A stretch of DNA of 64,000 bases from Pristionchus mayeri. Lineage: Eukaryota > Nematoda > Chromadorea > Rhabditida > Neodiplogasteridae. Of the stretch, positions 12,319-25,423 are shown in pieces; within the stretch, counting starts at the first letter, position 1; every line of letters starts with the position of its first letter. The translations under genes were made by a program, and so were the position numbers. Below the pieces are notes generated by a model. It saw only the letters and a list, made by a program, of their open reading frames with translations, had not been told where the DNA came from and did no database searches. Where the stretch lies: positions 36,212,901 to 36,276,900 of the forward strand of contig BTRK01000006.1 in the NCBI GenBank assembly GCA_036245805.1. Reading direction: 5' to 3'.

Positions 12319-14940
12319 CTATCGACCATTGTACCGAGCAGCAGCCCTCACTGACAGCTCACGGGACATCTGAAGGAGAGATCAGAGAGAGGTCACGTGT
12401 CCTCCATCTTACCGGTCTTTCTTCCTCTTCGTCACTAGATTCTCGCCATCCTTCACTCGAATCGTAGAATGGATTCACTCTCATCATGAATTCACAGAGT
12501 TGTTCGAAGTCTCTACTCTGCATCTGTAGTGAATTGCGAACGAAGTTTCCGTCCCTTCCTCCTCCTCCTCCTCGATTCGATCGCGTGCTCATTCTATTCG
12601 TCTTCGCTCCATTCGAACGTCTGCAAAGGCCCCGAATTCCTCCTCTCTCTTCCTTCTTCTTCCTAATGAACCCTTCTAAATTGAGGTCCCATCATGGGGG
12701 AGTTATTGAGAGAGAGACTGCTTATCGTTACTTCGTCATAGAGAGCAATTACGAAATGTGTTTGTGTTTCTGCAGTGAGATAATGAGGTCTGCTGAGTAT
12801 ACCTCGAGGTGTGTCGACCCTGCGTGAACGTGTGCGAGACGCGTCTTTTCGATATTTCGTATCGTAATTGGGAGCACGTCATCAGCTGTCCGTACGTCAA
12901 TCGCATTCGATCGTTGAAGTACGCGTAGATGAAGGGGTTACACGTGTGATTCACCAGCCAGATCTGTGATTGGCCATTCTGTCGAGTGGTTATTTCACTT
13001 CCTTGTCGCATGAGAACTCCAATGTGCGCTTATTGCAAAAGTTCTCCCACGGGAGTGGGAGCGAGAGAGAGGGAGGGATGGGCTTGGAATGAGATTGAAT
13101 AGTTATCTCGCATCAGGAGATCGCACGTCCCTTCTGTCTGCTCGCGCGAGAGTAAAAGGCAGAAAAGGCGCGGATTTGTACGCGTGCTCTCCCCTCAAAT
13201 TCGTTTGTTCTAGGATTTGATGAAGTCGCTAGAGGAGATAACAAGATGAGGAAGAACACTGAGCATCGGCCCTTACTCTTCCCCTTCCCCCCCTCTTGTG
13301 AAGGGGGAGAAGTCGATGGTTGATACTACTTGAGAAGAGAAGGAGAGGAAGAAAGGGAGAGAACTCACGACGTGCAGCATAATGAGTATTGTCCGATTGA
13401 GAAGGCCGAGATCGAATAAGAAGGGTTTGGAGAAGAGAACGACGGAGGAAAGGGTGCACAAGAGGGAAGGGTAGAAGAATTGGAAGGTGAGCTTAGCCTG
13501 AAGGGAGATTGGATTAGACTCTGTCGAATGGATGATGATCACCTGCTTACGAAATCTATTCGCAGAGTTCTGATTCAGCTTGTTTCGCGAGATTTTCTTC
13601 TTGACGTAGCGGATCTTGAGAAGGACGAGGATGGAGCAGACCCACTGTCCACTGATGGCGATGAAGTTCAGAATTAGTAGTGCGATGAAGAAACACACTG
13701 AAATACAGTGATTGTTTTTTAATTTAAATTGTAAAAGTACGTGTTCGTCGATGGGAGAACTCGTGGAAGCTCCATGTGAACATGTCCTGTCGGATGCCCA
13801 TCAGTGCTTCGGGGAATGTGCCGGCCAGAGCTGCAATTAGTGCGTTAATTAATTGATACGATTTAATTAGAATACCTATGACCATGCCGATGGCCCACGT
13901 TGCCAGCGATCCGCTGATCGCCACGGGCATCCTTCAAACATGATGAATGTTGTCTAATCCTCTCCATTTTCAGCACAGTGTGCGTATTCCTGACTAACCG
14001 ATTGAGTGCCTTTGCTCTCGTGCCGTAGTATCGAATGGCGATGCATCGATTCAATCCCAGGAGGGCGTAGCTCAGCACTCCCGCCATCCAGGCAGACACG
14101 TGCAGTGCAGAGAGCACGTAGCGAGGACCCTCGTGTTCGTTGAATCTCAGAGAGAAGAGGTCAATGAGAGGTCAAGAGTATAGAGAATGTACGAGATGTT
14201 GGAACCATTGCGTGTTCCTCGTCACTCACGGATAGAGGAAGGTCGAATTGGCTGCTAGTCGATGATGATCGTCCCTCTCCACGAACGACCAGCCACACGC
14301 AACACCTCAACGCCAGATATTAGTCTCGACGTCATCGACTATGTTTGTATTTTTCCATTCGAAGATACGTGATTTGTAGTAATCTTTCTCTCTCCCATAT
14401 CTGTCTTGCCACACAGTACCTGATAACATAATGTGCAACGTCATCTCCCCTTCGTTCGATGTATATAGATGCATGATTTACAGATACTCCCTCAGTCGCT
14501 ATCCCATTGGGAGACTCGTCAATAATAGATGAATGATTTGGATTCGTGAACCCCTCCCACACTTCCGGCCTCATGCAATGATGCCCTCTCATTCAGCAAT
14601 TCTCCAGAGGATCATGAGTGGGAGGAGGAGGCGGCTACGGTGTACATCACTTCTCTAATCACTGTTTTCCCCAGCTGCCATTGTTATTGTAATGGGGGAA
14701 ATCACCAGTGATGAAGAGGATGACGGAGTCGGCCAAGGCGATGTTAGCCATGAGAGTGTAGGCAGATAGGCGATACACTCGATTGGTCACGATCATCACC
14801 ACCGTCCCCATGTTGACGAGGATGCCTGGAGAACCGCCCTTGATCGCCCTGGCAACGAGTAGTGACTCACCCAACACGCCCAGTGTCATGTAGGCTAGGC
14901 CGATGGCGAAATTGGATGCAATCCCGTCGAAAACCTCCAT
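12319..14940 (-). CDS. Rhodopsin-like seven-transmembrane receptor
   Basis: Nine exons: 14706-14940, 14230-14305, 13999-14145, 13876-13931, 13741-13830, 13369-13697, 12803-12963, 12413-12620, 12319-12369. Length is 450 aa, or 435 aa if 13498-13542, a 45-nt in-frame stretch with GT and CAG ends, is spliced out. TM1-TM2 end in NRVYRLSAYTLMANIALADS. TM3 ends with GLNRCIAIRYYG in the DRY position. TM7 carries NPFIY followed by a FNDRMR amphipathic helix. The Ser/Glu-rich tail contains SSDEEEE. It is a plasma-membrane chemosensory or peptide receptor of the nematode rhodopsin-like class; the ligand cannot be read from sequence. Two acceptors are GAG rather than CAG (before 14305 and 14145). Confidence 0.85.
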
Positions 14941-17020
14941 TGTTTTCCCCCGACCCACGACAACTCAGATCAGATTGGCATGATTGCGAGGGAGGGAAAT
15001 GTGGTGGTGGTGCCTGAGAAAAAAACACGAGGAAATTTGCATCGGAGATTACTAGAAAGAAGGGAGTAGAGAAGGTGAACTAGGGTCTCAAGTTCTTCTG
15101 CGTTTTTTCCCTCTTTCGTCTCTCCACTTTTCACGAAGAATAGTTCAGTCTCGAGAGCGAATATCAAAAATATCCGGCACGAGTAATTGAGGATAGAAAG
15201 AGAGAAAAGTTCTTTGAAAAGCTTCGAGTTTAACGAATGACAACGAAGCTACCGTACTAACGAGAGGGACCCTAAAGGAGCAACTCTGAGGGGGATAAAA
15301 ATGAGCATCATTAGTGGGCGGACAGGAACTTATTGGCATTTGAGCGGAAGGTACGATGAATGATGAAGAGAGGAGTAACGAGGTTGAGGGAAGTGAGAAA
15401 GGGTCGGAGATAGTAGAGGAAAGGAGACATTATCAGCGGTCAAGAGGAGAGGGGAATCGAGACTGTGGGAGGAGAAGAGGAGGAGGAGGAGGAGGAGGGA
15501 GGAGGGAGGATGTTGAAGTGGGGGAGGGGAAAGAATAGAGTCGAGAAGACTCGCAATCTCAACCATGCGAGTAGTGCCAAAAAGAGCAATATGGTCGGAT
15601 CGAGAGCAGGGAAAAGGCGAAAAGGAGAAGAGAGGGCAGATGCAAAAGGGGAGAAGTGATATGGGAATATCTGAAGACTGGGCACTCATACCTGAACAGA
15701 TGTTTCGAATCTGTGATGAAGAGAGTGAATTGGAAAAGAGGAGAAACGGTAGGTGATGAGGAGTGGAGGAGGAGGGAAGAGGAAGGGATGGGTGAAGGGG
15801 GAGGGGGGAGGGATGATACTAGGGGTCGAGAGGAAAAGGGAGATCGAGAAGTGGCCATTCGATATGAGAAGAAAGAAGGAGAAGAAGGAGGAGGAATCAA
15901 TCCAGAAGAAGAAGAGATGCTGAATGATATTATGAAGTAGAATGAGCAGTGACAAATTAGGGAGGAGAGAAAGGAGGAATGAGGAGGAGCAACAGAATGG
16001 AGAGGGAGGGTGATAGGAGAGGAGCAGAATGAGAAGGAGAAGGAGGACTAGAATGAGGGAGGAGACAGTGATAGGGGAGTTGAAGGGAGGAAGGAGGGAA
16101 GAAGGAGGTGAGGAAAGGAGGAAGGAGGAGGATGGGTAGGAGGAGGAAGGAGTGATAGGGGAGGAGAGATTGCTGCAGGAGGAGGAACATGAATTGAAAG
16201 ACGTCGTCTCTCGCTCGGATTCTCTACAATTGAATGTGGAAAGGCAGACGAAGTAGATCAGAGGGAAGAAAAGGAGCAGGTCGGAGATGACTTCATCGAC
16301 ACTTGGAATGACAAAGTGAGAGGAAAAGGGGAGATCGAGGGTGGAATGGCCTCGTATTAAAGAGAGGGGGAGACAGAACGAGGGAGGAAGAAGAGGAGAA
16401 GAGGAAGACACAATTGGATGCTCATCTAGAATAGGGAGAGCACATATGACTGACTTCAATTACTGTCCTCGCATTCCTCAATTCGACGACGCTTAGAACA
16501 ATTGGAGCAGACAAGGGATAGGAACTGAGGGGTTGTGCGGTCTGGTGGAAAGGGAGAAGGAGAAGGAGGAGAGACGAGGGAGGGGATGCCAACCGGAAAC
16601 TGTTCCCGTGTGGGCTGTTCCCCTCAAAAAGGACTGGGGATGCTCAGCAACCGAGAATAGCAAAGGAGAAGAGGAAGATGATGAGGAGAAGGGGAGGAGT
16701 AGGAGGAGGAAGAAGCACGTGGAGACGAAGGGGGGGGGGGGGGTGATTGATACAATGGAGGGAGACTGACTACAACCATATGTGATCTGGGAAGCAAGAT
16801 GTTTATTCGATTGATGGGTATTCACACTTCTTGCACGATAACGAGGGAGGCATTGGAGGAATGACACGGGGAAGGTCGAGTGGAGATGAATGAGGGCAGA
16901 GGCAGATATGATGCGAGTGAGCCCCTTCTCCACTGCTCCAGAGGAGGGATACCCAACTCCTTATCCAGCTGAGCATTCCGCACTGCAATGTCTATGACTG
17001 CGTCTCTGTTTGCTCAGCAA
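14941..17020. other. Intergenic, strongly purine-biased on the plus strand
   Basis: From about 15,355 to 16,450 and again 16,530-16,720 the plus strand is dominated by GGA, GAA and GAG. Open frames on either strand are compositional (Glu/Gly/Arg one way, Ser/Pro/Leu the other). A run of 12-13 G lies near 16,730. No gene is recognised. Confidence 0.6.
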
Positions 17021-19550
17021 TTACGCACGTTTAGCCTCGAGTCCGGGTACGAATTTCAACTTCTCCACTACGGTGGGATATCGACGAAAGTAGAGGAAGG
17101 CGTGCAGACAGGCGCAGATTTGGACGGGTACGAAGGAGAGCGAGGAGGAGTAGAAGGGAGCACCTGGAATCAGAGATTGTCGACCGTCGATCAGCGTATC
17201 TCGAGGCATAAATCACCGTTGCACATTTGTCATTATTAGCCGCGCATCACAGTATGACAAATGCTAATCATCTGGTAATGGCGAAAAACAAGCAAGGCTA
17301 CCGTATTTGAATGAGAATTTGCTCGGTTCTCCGGCGGCGTTCGGTTTCATTCTAGGGGCCAACTCATCGTCAACGACACACACGAACATGAGAACTGCCG
17401 TTGAGAGGACGATGCCTGGAATAGAATATCCACTGTGAGATTGGGATTCTGTTCACTTGCACGTATCCATTGCTCGACCAAGGGCCAACTCTCGCAAATG
17501 TTGAGTAGTTTTCAGCACTTTCCCCCATTCCATCTGTCTCCTCCAGAAGGAAGAAGAAGGGGGAAGAAGGAGAGAGATACATCTGGGCTCTGCACTCAAA
17601 AGTCGCTTGTGCACTCACTTCCGCAAATGTAGGAGATGGATGATAGGAGGGTGTAGGAGGTCTTCCGCACGTGGCCAGCCACTCCAAGCATGAAGGCCAG
17701 AGAGCAGATGAAGGCACCGCTCATGTGCAGCAGTGCCGGAAGACCAAGTCGCACTGCAGGGAAGAGAATTTGTGGAATTTTGCACATTCTTATCCACAAT
17801 GCACTAGAATAAGAAGTCATCGGTCTTCATAGAAAGCTTCAGATAATATGGATCAAATAACTTGTATGTGCAAAGTGCCATATATGTTTTTTGTGCAAGA
17901 GACAACTCGAAAGTAGTAGGTCCTTCTCTGGTCTTTCTCGATGGCTTTTGATTGGTTGCAGAGCATCGGGTGTACTTTGATACTAGGGCACAATTGTATC
18001 AGTAGCAGAGACTCACAGATGACTGCGAGTGATGCGACTGAGAAGTCGCTGAGATCCAATCGAGAGAAGAGGGGATTCAAATGGCAACGGTAGTCCGCCT
18101 CGTTTTCTCAACGACAACGATAATCAGTGAATGATGGAGGAAGGGGCTCACTGGCGACATCTTCGAGATTGATGGTATCGTTGATGCGCCACACGAATTC
18201 TCTGCACACTTCGAAGTAACCGGCATTGTAGTCGAAGACGGCCTCCTGAAGGCAAACGTAGATGATAATCGATAAAATGTATTATCGTTGTTTTTAACTA
18301 TGCAAATGTTGGCTCAAAACTGACTAAAGGTTCTCCGTTCTCATTGGTCTTGTTGATGGGTCGTGGCTCGGTGAGATGCACCCAGTTGTTCATCAGCACG
18401 GGGCAGGTCTGCAGCAGCAAAACGCAGGAGCCAATGGAGACTGCAGAGGAGAAGAGGATGTTGTCCGTGCAACGAGCCTCCACGAAGGCCTGAGATGAAG
18501 AGATCAATATCTATGATATTCCACTACTGTTTAGTGATGGCGCAAAGCCAGATGCACTTTGACTGATCACAGAATGAAGAGAATTATGATCATCAGATTG
18601 ATTGATTGGCTGAGCCAGAAAGCGCGTGTGTCGTCCGACATGTGCTGTGTGCTTTTAGATTCTCCCCATCCCTCCTTTTCCCACTCTCTGAGCATATTCA
18701 ACAAGGGCGTTCATCTCGTTTTAGTCATGTTTCGGGCTCCGAGAAACGAGGTTTCGAGAGAACAAGGGGCCGCCCCACTCAAGTCCACACCCAGTTCGGG
18801 GCTTCCGTCTATTTTCGAGAGCGAGAAAGACACTTTGTGCATAAACACGAGCGTCGTGGACGTAAGAGAAGAGTGAAACCATCTGGAACCAGGGCGGAAA
18901 TAGCTGAGAGCTTGAACCGGCTGATGGAAGGAAGAGACGACACCGCGTGACGTGGGGGACAATTCGAGAAAGCGAGGACTTCAATCTGTTTTGCCTCTCG
19001 CTCGCTCAAAGACCGTCGACTCACTGTTTTTTTCACCCCCCAAATATCGTTCCCCTGATTGTTTAGCGCTATTTTCACACGAGATCAGCGATTTAATCAG
19101 AACGTGAAATCATGGAACCACTCTACAATGATTGTCGTGGAAAGGAAGTTTTCAACTGGGCATGTTTCCGGATACGCAAAAATAAGCACAGCTATTTAAA
19201 GAAAATGTCGTGCGCATAATCTATTTCTAGATCTAGATAAACAGGAAGAGAAGTAACATTACGGGGATTTTCTCACGTCATTGGAAAAGGTGCAGGAAAA
19301 TAGAAATTATCCCAGTTCCATCTGCAATAATGGCTTCGTGAAGAAAAGCTATAAACCATGAACAAATTAGAAATATTTGCAGAACATTTGTAGATAAGTG
19401 AATCATTGAAATCATTCGAATTTTGTAGCCTATTTTTCAAGACTGATATAGTAAATATCCAACCTTTGATACTTTCTCGGATAGTTTCATCTTGCCGGGC
19501 GCCTTCTGGTTGTGGGGAAACTCCTCGGCTATCGGACTCAGTGTCATCAT
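17021..19550 (-). CDS. Stargazin/TARP-like four-transmembrane protein
   Basis: Seven exons give 275 aa: 19464-19550, 18325-18489, 18152-18245, 18017-18106, 17619-17753, 17302-17415, 17021-17163. The short cytosolic N-terminus precedes TM1 (SSAVSIGSCVLLLQ). The large first loop has an NNWVHL start, NKT and NDT glycosylation sites and Cys at GYFEVC and DYRCH. TM2 begins GLPALLHMSGAF, TM3 follows (SISYICG, then a VLMFVCVV segment), and a conserved SKFSFKYG precedes TM4. This order and the SFKYG signature fit TARP/CACNG gamma proteins such as C. elegans STG-1 and STG-2, which traffic and modulate AMPA-type receptors. The assignment is by architecture and recall; claudin-like membership is the alternative. 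The acceptor before 18106 is TTGAG. Confidence 0.8.
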
Positions 19551-20624
19551 CTATTAGAAGAGACGCATATTGAGAAGGACACTCTCGGCAATCGAATACT
19601 CAGCAGAAGGAATAAGAACATCACTAGATGTTCTGATCTACAGCACGCTTCAACTCAGGGACTCGTAAAAAGCAATAGCGCGGAGATTTTGAAAGCGTAC
19701 AGATAATTGGCTCTGAAGATATACGAGATGTTCGAATGCAGGAGAAATGCAAGGGAGGAAGGTATCGAATTGAGGCATTCGAAGAGACTCGAAATAGTTG
19801 AATGCACACACATCCTTCCTCCGTTTGGGACCCCTTCGCCCCCAAGGAGGAGAGGAGGAGGTAGATCCATTTCGTAATGACCATGTTGAGAAGGAGAAAA
19901 ATTGAGTTGAGTTGTGTGGAGAGAGGCAAGAGGGTGAAGAGGTGAGGAAAGGGAAGAGGAGTCCGCCTAGAAGGGAAGGAGAAGAGAAAAGGAGTCCATC
20001 CCATTCCTCAAATGGACTTGGCTATACACACGAGTGGCCTCTCCTCTGCTCGTTGCGAGGAGGAAGAAGTAAGGCAGTTGACTCATCGCTCGTTCTTTAT
20101 TCATCAGAAGGCGAATTACAACGTAAACGAAGATGTCGATAACTCATCTCCAGATGGTCAAACCCGCATCAAATTGAGTGAAACGAAAACACTACTGTGC
20201 AAGAGAGTGGACTGTACTACTTGTAGGATGAGAGGGGGGAGAATGGAGCAACCGTGTACGACGCTTATCATGGCTGAGTCTGTTGAACAATAGTCAGGCT
20301 TCAAAATATAATATGTAAATATTGGTTAGTGATGACGAAACAGTGTGTGATCTGTTTCTGGGGGATTTATGTTAGCTCTGATTATGATGTTGATGATGGG
20401 GGACGAGGGGCAAAATAAGGTGTTGAACTCGCTAGGGCGACGACTATGGCGAGAGAAATTGATCCGTCGTGATTGATTGAACTCGATTGAATCGGTATGG
20501 AATACGACGGCAGGGGAACAAAGGGCTAAGAGTACATAACAACTCAAAAACATAACTAATTGCCTAAGGCACTGCGAGTACCACCAGAACCGGGTGTCAG
20601 GAACCAGTACCAGGGGTTCCGGGT
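19551..20624. other. Intergenic, no gene recognised
   Basis: Mixed sequence with a purine tract at about 19,915-20,000. It contains the 5' flank of the stargazin-like gene and the 3' flank of the CBM21 gene. Nothing supportable was found. Confidence 0.5.
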
Positions 20625-23600
20625 TCACCAGTAGGGTCCGTCCACACTCAGATTCTTCCAGGAGGCGAAGCTGCTCCAGTTGTCGAATCGCTGGTTGTAA
20701 GCGTCGTTCTTGTCCTTGAAACTGAAAGGGCGCAGTTTAGTTGTCAACATCCTTTTACGATTAGAACCAAACCCCTTTAATCCCAGGGACAAGAGTAATT
20801 TGGCAACGAAATCCCCGTGAGACAGGGTCAAGCTAGAAAGATGCTTTTCTATAGGATTCCTTCCTCAAGCTCATCTTATTTTTGTCTTATGTCGCAGCAG
20901 AGGTGAGATCCGTTTTCTCTTACGCCTTGAGGACTCGTCATTGACTCTGTTCAAACCTCCAACTCTCTCTCCCCATCCTCTCCCCTCGCTTGATCCTCTC
21001 TCTCCTCCTTTACACCTCCACATATTCCAGCGGAAAGTAGCAAAAGAGTGGAGCGGAGCTGAGTCCTCTCACTTTCCCCCTCTCTCGCAAACAACCTCTC
21101 TCTCTCGCTCTCTCTTCCTCCTCTGATAGATAGTTGTTCAGCAGCAGTGGAGAGGCAAACAAGATCAGCAAGATCAATCCATTCTTCGCAGCAGAGATTC
21201 ACAGGACAAATGTGAGGGGTTTTCTCCCTCCTCCTTAGATAAGTGCACGCATTACATCCTATCACTCCACAAATTTGTTCCGACGACCGTAGACAACTTT
21301 TTTGCAACGCTCCGTAGCCAAATTTTTGGTCTAGTGTCAACAAGGTAATTGCACGGAATTTCGTCTCCCGAGTGTTTTGCTCACCTGCCGAAGAGAGGAG
21401 TGTGAGGAGTGAGGACATTCGGAGTGGGAGACTTCATCGAGGAGAGCAGCACGTAGTTCTTCCCTTCGTTCGAGTCCCAGTACTCCGTCCCCCCAGCCAC
21501 GTAACACACGCAGAACTCGATCCGAGAATCCTACAAAAACAATCGATTAATCTCAAGAAGGATTTTACCATAATTTATTGTGAACCTGATTCTATCCACA
21601 AAAAATAAAACGTAGGTGGAGACACATTACTCCAGCTCTATTTGTCGACATCCGATCCACTCACTGGGCTGGTGTCACGCGGGATCTCGACGTCGAAGGT
21701 GAAGGTGTCGTGAATTTTGTTGCTGGACTGTTGGAAGACAGCGGGTCGATCCAGATAAGACTGCCATCCATTCGTAGTCACTCGCACGAAGACTCGCTTC
21801 TCGAAGGCGATGTTCGCCACCTGAACATCCGAAGAATTACCCACTTGTGATTACCGTATTCCTACTCTAGCAGATCTCTTGTGCCAAAAGCAAATATTTT
21901 ACGCCCCTATGAATGCGGTAGGTTGCAGACAAAAGAAGATTACTGAAGGCCTCGAAGTTTGTACTGCGTTCGTCTAGGGCAAACATGACCTCTCTTATCA
22001 ATTTCCTCTGAGGCGGGATGTTTCCCTACTCTGAGGGCACATTCCCCACTCCCCCTCCTCACCTTGATAGTGCCAGTCATGTGCAGGGAATCGTTCTTGA
22101 GCAGGATGTTCTCGAGGGAGACCTGCAAAAGATTTGTTTTGACTGTGGCTGCAAATAATGAGTGTAATGTGACACGTGAAGAAATGTGATTTATGAATGC
22201 ACTGGGTTGATACCCCACCCCGACTGGTTGTTTTCCATCAATTTTTTGCGTGTTTGAGTTCTCTCGGTAGGAACACAGTGACAACTTGGCCGTTTTCCAC
22301 GCTAACTTTTCTAATTTTTCTAGTTAAAAGGTGTGTCTCACCTTATTTTTGTCGATGTTGTGGCGGAATCGGATGTACTCTGATGCGGGTTGAGGGAAGG
22401 AGAGAATCCACGAGGCGTGCTGTACTGAATCCTCTTCATCGTCCCAATCCGCGCCTAAATTTGTCTATTTGACCACAGTTCCCTTTTATATTTAACGTTC
22501 CGTTCCACCCTAGAGAGTTCTCGATCACTTTCGGCGCCGTTCACTACATTTTTCGGCGAGTCACATCTCATTAGCGATCACAACACAGGTAGGGTTGGCC
22601 CGTTGATTCCGTCTGATCTCCTGCCACTCTCTCTTTCTCTAGTCTACGGCCTTGATTGCAAACTGCTGCAATCAACCGTGGCAGGCAAGGGTATTTCCAT
22701 ACCGAATTAACGACCATTGACCAAACAGCAAACTATTTCCAGCAATTCCATGTTCGTTTGTCTAATGGAGAACACAGAGATCACAGGTATTTTCTTTGTA
22801 GATGTTCTAGGGACTCACCTCTGAATCTGCGAAGTACAGCGGGTGAGATGAGGGGCGGGACGTCGGATGGTTCGGTCATCACCCGCACGCAGTAGAGTTC
22901 CTTCCCGCAGTCATCCGCGAATCGAACTCGCTTCTTCTCGTCACACAGCGAGTTCAACTGCAATGGACATTGTTGTTATCGCACACTGGCTACTCTCGAA
23001 ATACCCCCGTCTCAAAAGAAAGAAAGAGTCAAGGCTGAATCGCCATGTGTGTTTACTGTAAAGTGATAGGGCGAGAAAGAGGTGGCGGTGGGGGATACCG
23101 TATACCTCGTCTGTGACACACTCGGCGAGATCCGTGGAGGACCCGGAGTGCGAGAGGGTGCTCGATGCTGATTCAGACTCGCATCCCGACTCTTCCTCTG
23201 CAAGGAAACCATGCATGTTTCCGAACAATGCTTCACTCCCAAGCCTTCTCCCTCAGCTCACCTCGAGTCTCGGGATATGTGCACATTTTGATCTTCAATT
23301 CCTCTAGAGTCATAAAGTTCCGCCTTCGATTGAGTCCCTCGCTCTCGCTTTGAGATCGGACCTGAAAATGTCTGAGTCTTTTCCCTCCCTCTCTCTTCTC
23401 GTTCAACTCTCGACAGTTGGCCCGTCTCCCAACCCCCCTTTCTTCAACTCGAAATGTTACCAAATGCACTTGCACATGAGACAGAAGAGGTGCATGTTGA
23501 CTTTCCCCTGGGTACGAGTGAAATAAACATGGAAGGGGCGATAAAGGAAGACCTCGAGAGAAACACGTGAATGATCAGTGATCGAGAGATGGAATGAGTA

Positions 23601-24018
23601 GGGAGAAGCCATGGAGTGATTCGATGTGCTCACTGCTAAGCGCACTCTCTCTCTCCCCGAGTCAACATACGAGATTGCAGGTTTAAAAACGGGCGAAGAT
23701 CGACTAGTGCGACAAACAATGTGGAGATAGGGAGGAACTAGTAATGAGAGAGCGGGTGATTGTAGGCGGCCAAGGACCGGAGAACCACATAACTACAGAA
23801 AGTATTTCCTCTTTAGAAGACCTAGCTACCTAGAACAGTAAACTGTTGTAAACCCTTGATAAGATTGTAAATACCTTGAGTACGGAAGGTGGTGCCAGAT
23901 CCTTCTCTCCGACGAAGGGGAAGGAAGCCGCCCGTCGGCAGCCAGGATAGAGGAAGGCCGCGGGTGCAGAGTGAGCCAGCCCCTCATGGTGCCAATCGTC
24001 GTGTCCCAGACATTCCAT
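20625..24018 (-). CDS. Protein phosphatase 1 glycogen-targeting regulatory subunit (CBM21)
   Basis: Nine exons give 348 aa: 23875-24018, 23262-23361, 23106-23197, 22819-22957, 22342-22454, 22063-22122, 21665-21820, 21385-21530, 20625-20721. A PP1-docking RVxF motif is present as KKRVRFAD (near residue 124). The CBM21 carbohydrate-binding module runs from about residue 170: VSLENILLKN, NIAFEKRVFVRVTTNGW, then a CVCYVAGGTEYWDSNEGKNY core. This is the layout of PPP1R3 subunits, which bring PP1 to glycogen to activate glycogen synthase and inactivate phosphorylase. The N-terminal 110 residues are Ser- and Glu-rich and likely disordered. The ATG at 24018 follows a TTCAG acceptor-like site, so a 5'UTR intron or trans-splice site is possible. 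C-terminus is DGPYW. Confidence 0.9.
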
Positions 24019-25423
24019 CCCGAAGGAAAACACTGAAGAGAATAGGGGATAATGGGCAAATTGCGAATAATCGACGCGTTCGAATGGGTGAGTTGGGGGA
24101 AGAGGGACGCGGGGTGTAAGAGATAGGAAGAGCGAGAGGGAGAGAGGGAGGAGGGGTCATGTCTGGCGGCCAGGCAGGCTTGTGGGGACGCCTGCGGTTG
24201 ACGAGGAAGTGATCAGAGAGTCTTTGATGAAAACAATTTCAAGAGTGAGGAATGGAAAAGGGACGAGAGTAAAGATGAAGGATGTTTTGCAACTAGCGGG
24301 GGCACGTGGAGACATCAATATACAAGGGCACTCAGGAAGGGAAGAGGGGTTAGAAAGAGAGAGAGCTGATAGGCGAGATAAGGCAGAGTATCGAGAACGG
24401 ATTGGAGTGATAACGGGATTAGGGGAATGGGATAGAGGGATGCCTCCACAGCTGAGAAGTTAGAGAAGACGGATTGCACCCAGGAGGAGGGAGGAGGAGG
24501 GAGGGATGGAATGGAGGAGGGAGGGCAAGGGGAGGAGGGAAAGATACCCTCTGGAGGTGGAGCTATCAGCACGCAACACGTGTGCCCCACGTGAAGTTGA
24601 TGCAAAAATCGGGTCAGAGACTGTGAGAGAATGAAGAGGAAGAAATCACACCACTCTCCCCATGGCTGTGATGAATAACGAACGAGTGGAGTAAGGGAGG
24701 GATAAATAGAGGGGGAGGAAGAGAACTTCCATCGTGATTCATTCGTGGCGACAGAAGGGAACACTGGCGGAACTCCTCTGTTGTGGTGTTGTAACCACGC
24801 TTCTTCTCTTTTCTCTGGAATGAGGGAGGAGGGGGAGAGGGGAGCAGCTTGTTCCTCTCTTTCACTCTTCGATCGACTAGAGAACGTGCCAAACGCAGCA
24901 AAGCTTCTTCCTCAACAGAAACGGGGGAAGTATGTCGGGCATGTGCTGAGATGTAAGGGGATTGGATTTGGAGGTTTGAGATGGACGGGCAAGAAGTTGA
25001 GAAGGATGAGAAATAACAAGTAGGAGGAGGCGTCAGTGAGGGGGGAGGAAGGGGAAGGAGTCAAACAGAAAGAGGAGATGGGATAACCACCGTTCTATCT
25101 CTTCTTTTGACTCCTCCCTGCAATCGAATGTGTTCCAAAAAGTGATTGCACAGCGAAGAGAGGCCAATGACCAGAAGGAGGAAGTGGAGTCACTCTTATC
25201 CCAACATCTCTCTTGATACTCTGATAGGCTTCTCTCTTCTCGCACGTTTCCCCTTTCACTCCTCCCTCTCTCGTGAATGCTCTTTAATGGGACTGCGACC
25301 AATACACGGAACCAGAAGAGAGAAGGAGGGTACGGGGGAGGAGGAAGGGGTCGTCATGGGAACACTCCTTAAGTCAGACTCGACCCTTGACACTCAGTGG
25401 AACGGACACTTACTTCCTGAGTG
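24019..25423. other. Divergent intergenic region
   Basis: Upstream of both the PP1-targeting gene (-) and tmem-218 (+). About 24,080-24,550 is purine-rich on the plus strand. The only regulatory site I can support is the X-box at 25350-25363. Confidence 0.55.
25350..25363 (+). promoter_or_regulatory. X-box (RFX/DAF-19 site) upstream of tmem-218
   Basis: GTCGTCATGGGAAC matches every fixed position of the nematode X-box consensus RYYNYYATRRNRAC. It ends 60 nt before the ATG of the TMEM218 gene, the usual distance for X-boxes of C. elegans ciliary genes. RFX factors drive ciliary gene expression; use in this animal is inference. Confidence 0.7.

Noticed and set aside
15686..16459. 257-codon Ser/Pro/Leu-rich open frame on the minus strand
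   Set aside because: Pure complement of a purine tract; no domain, no codon bias and both strands are open.
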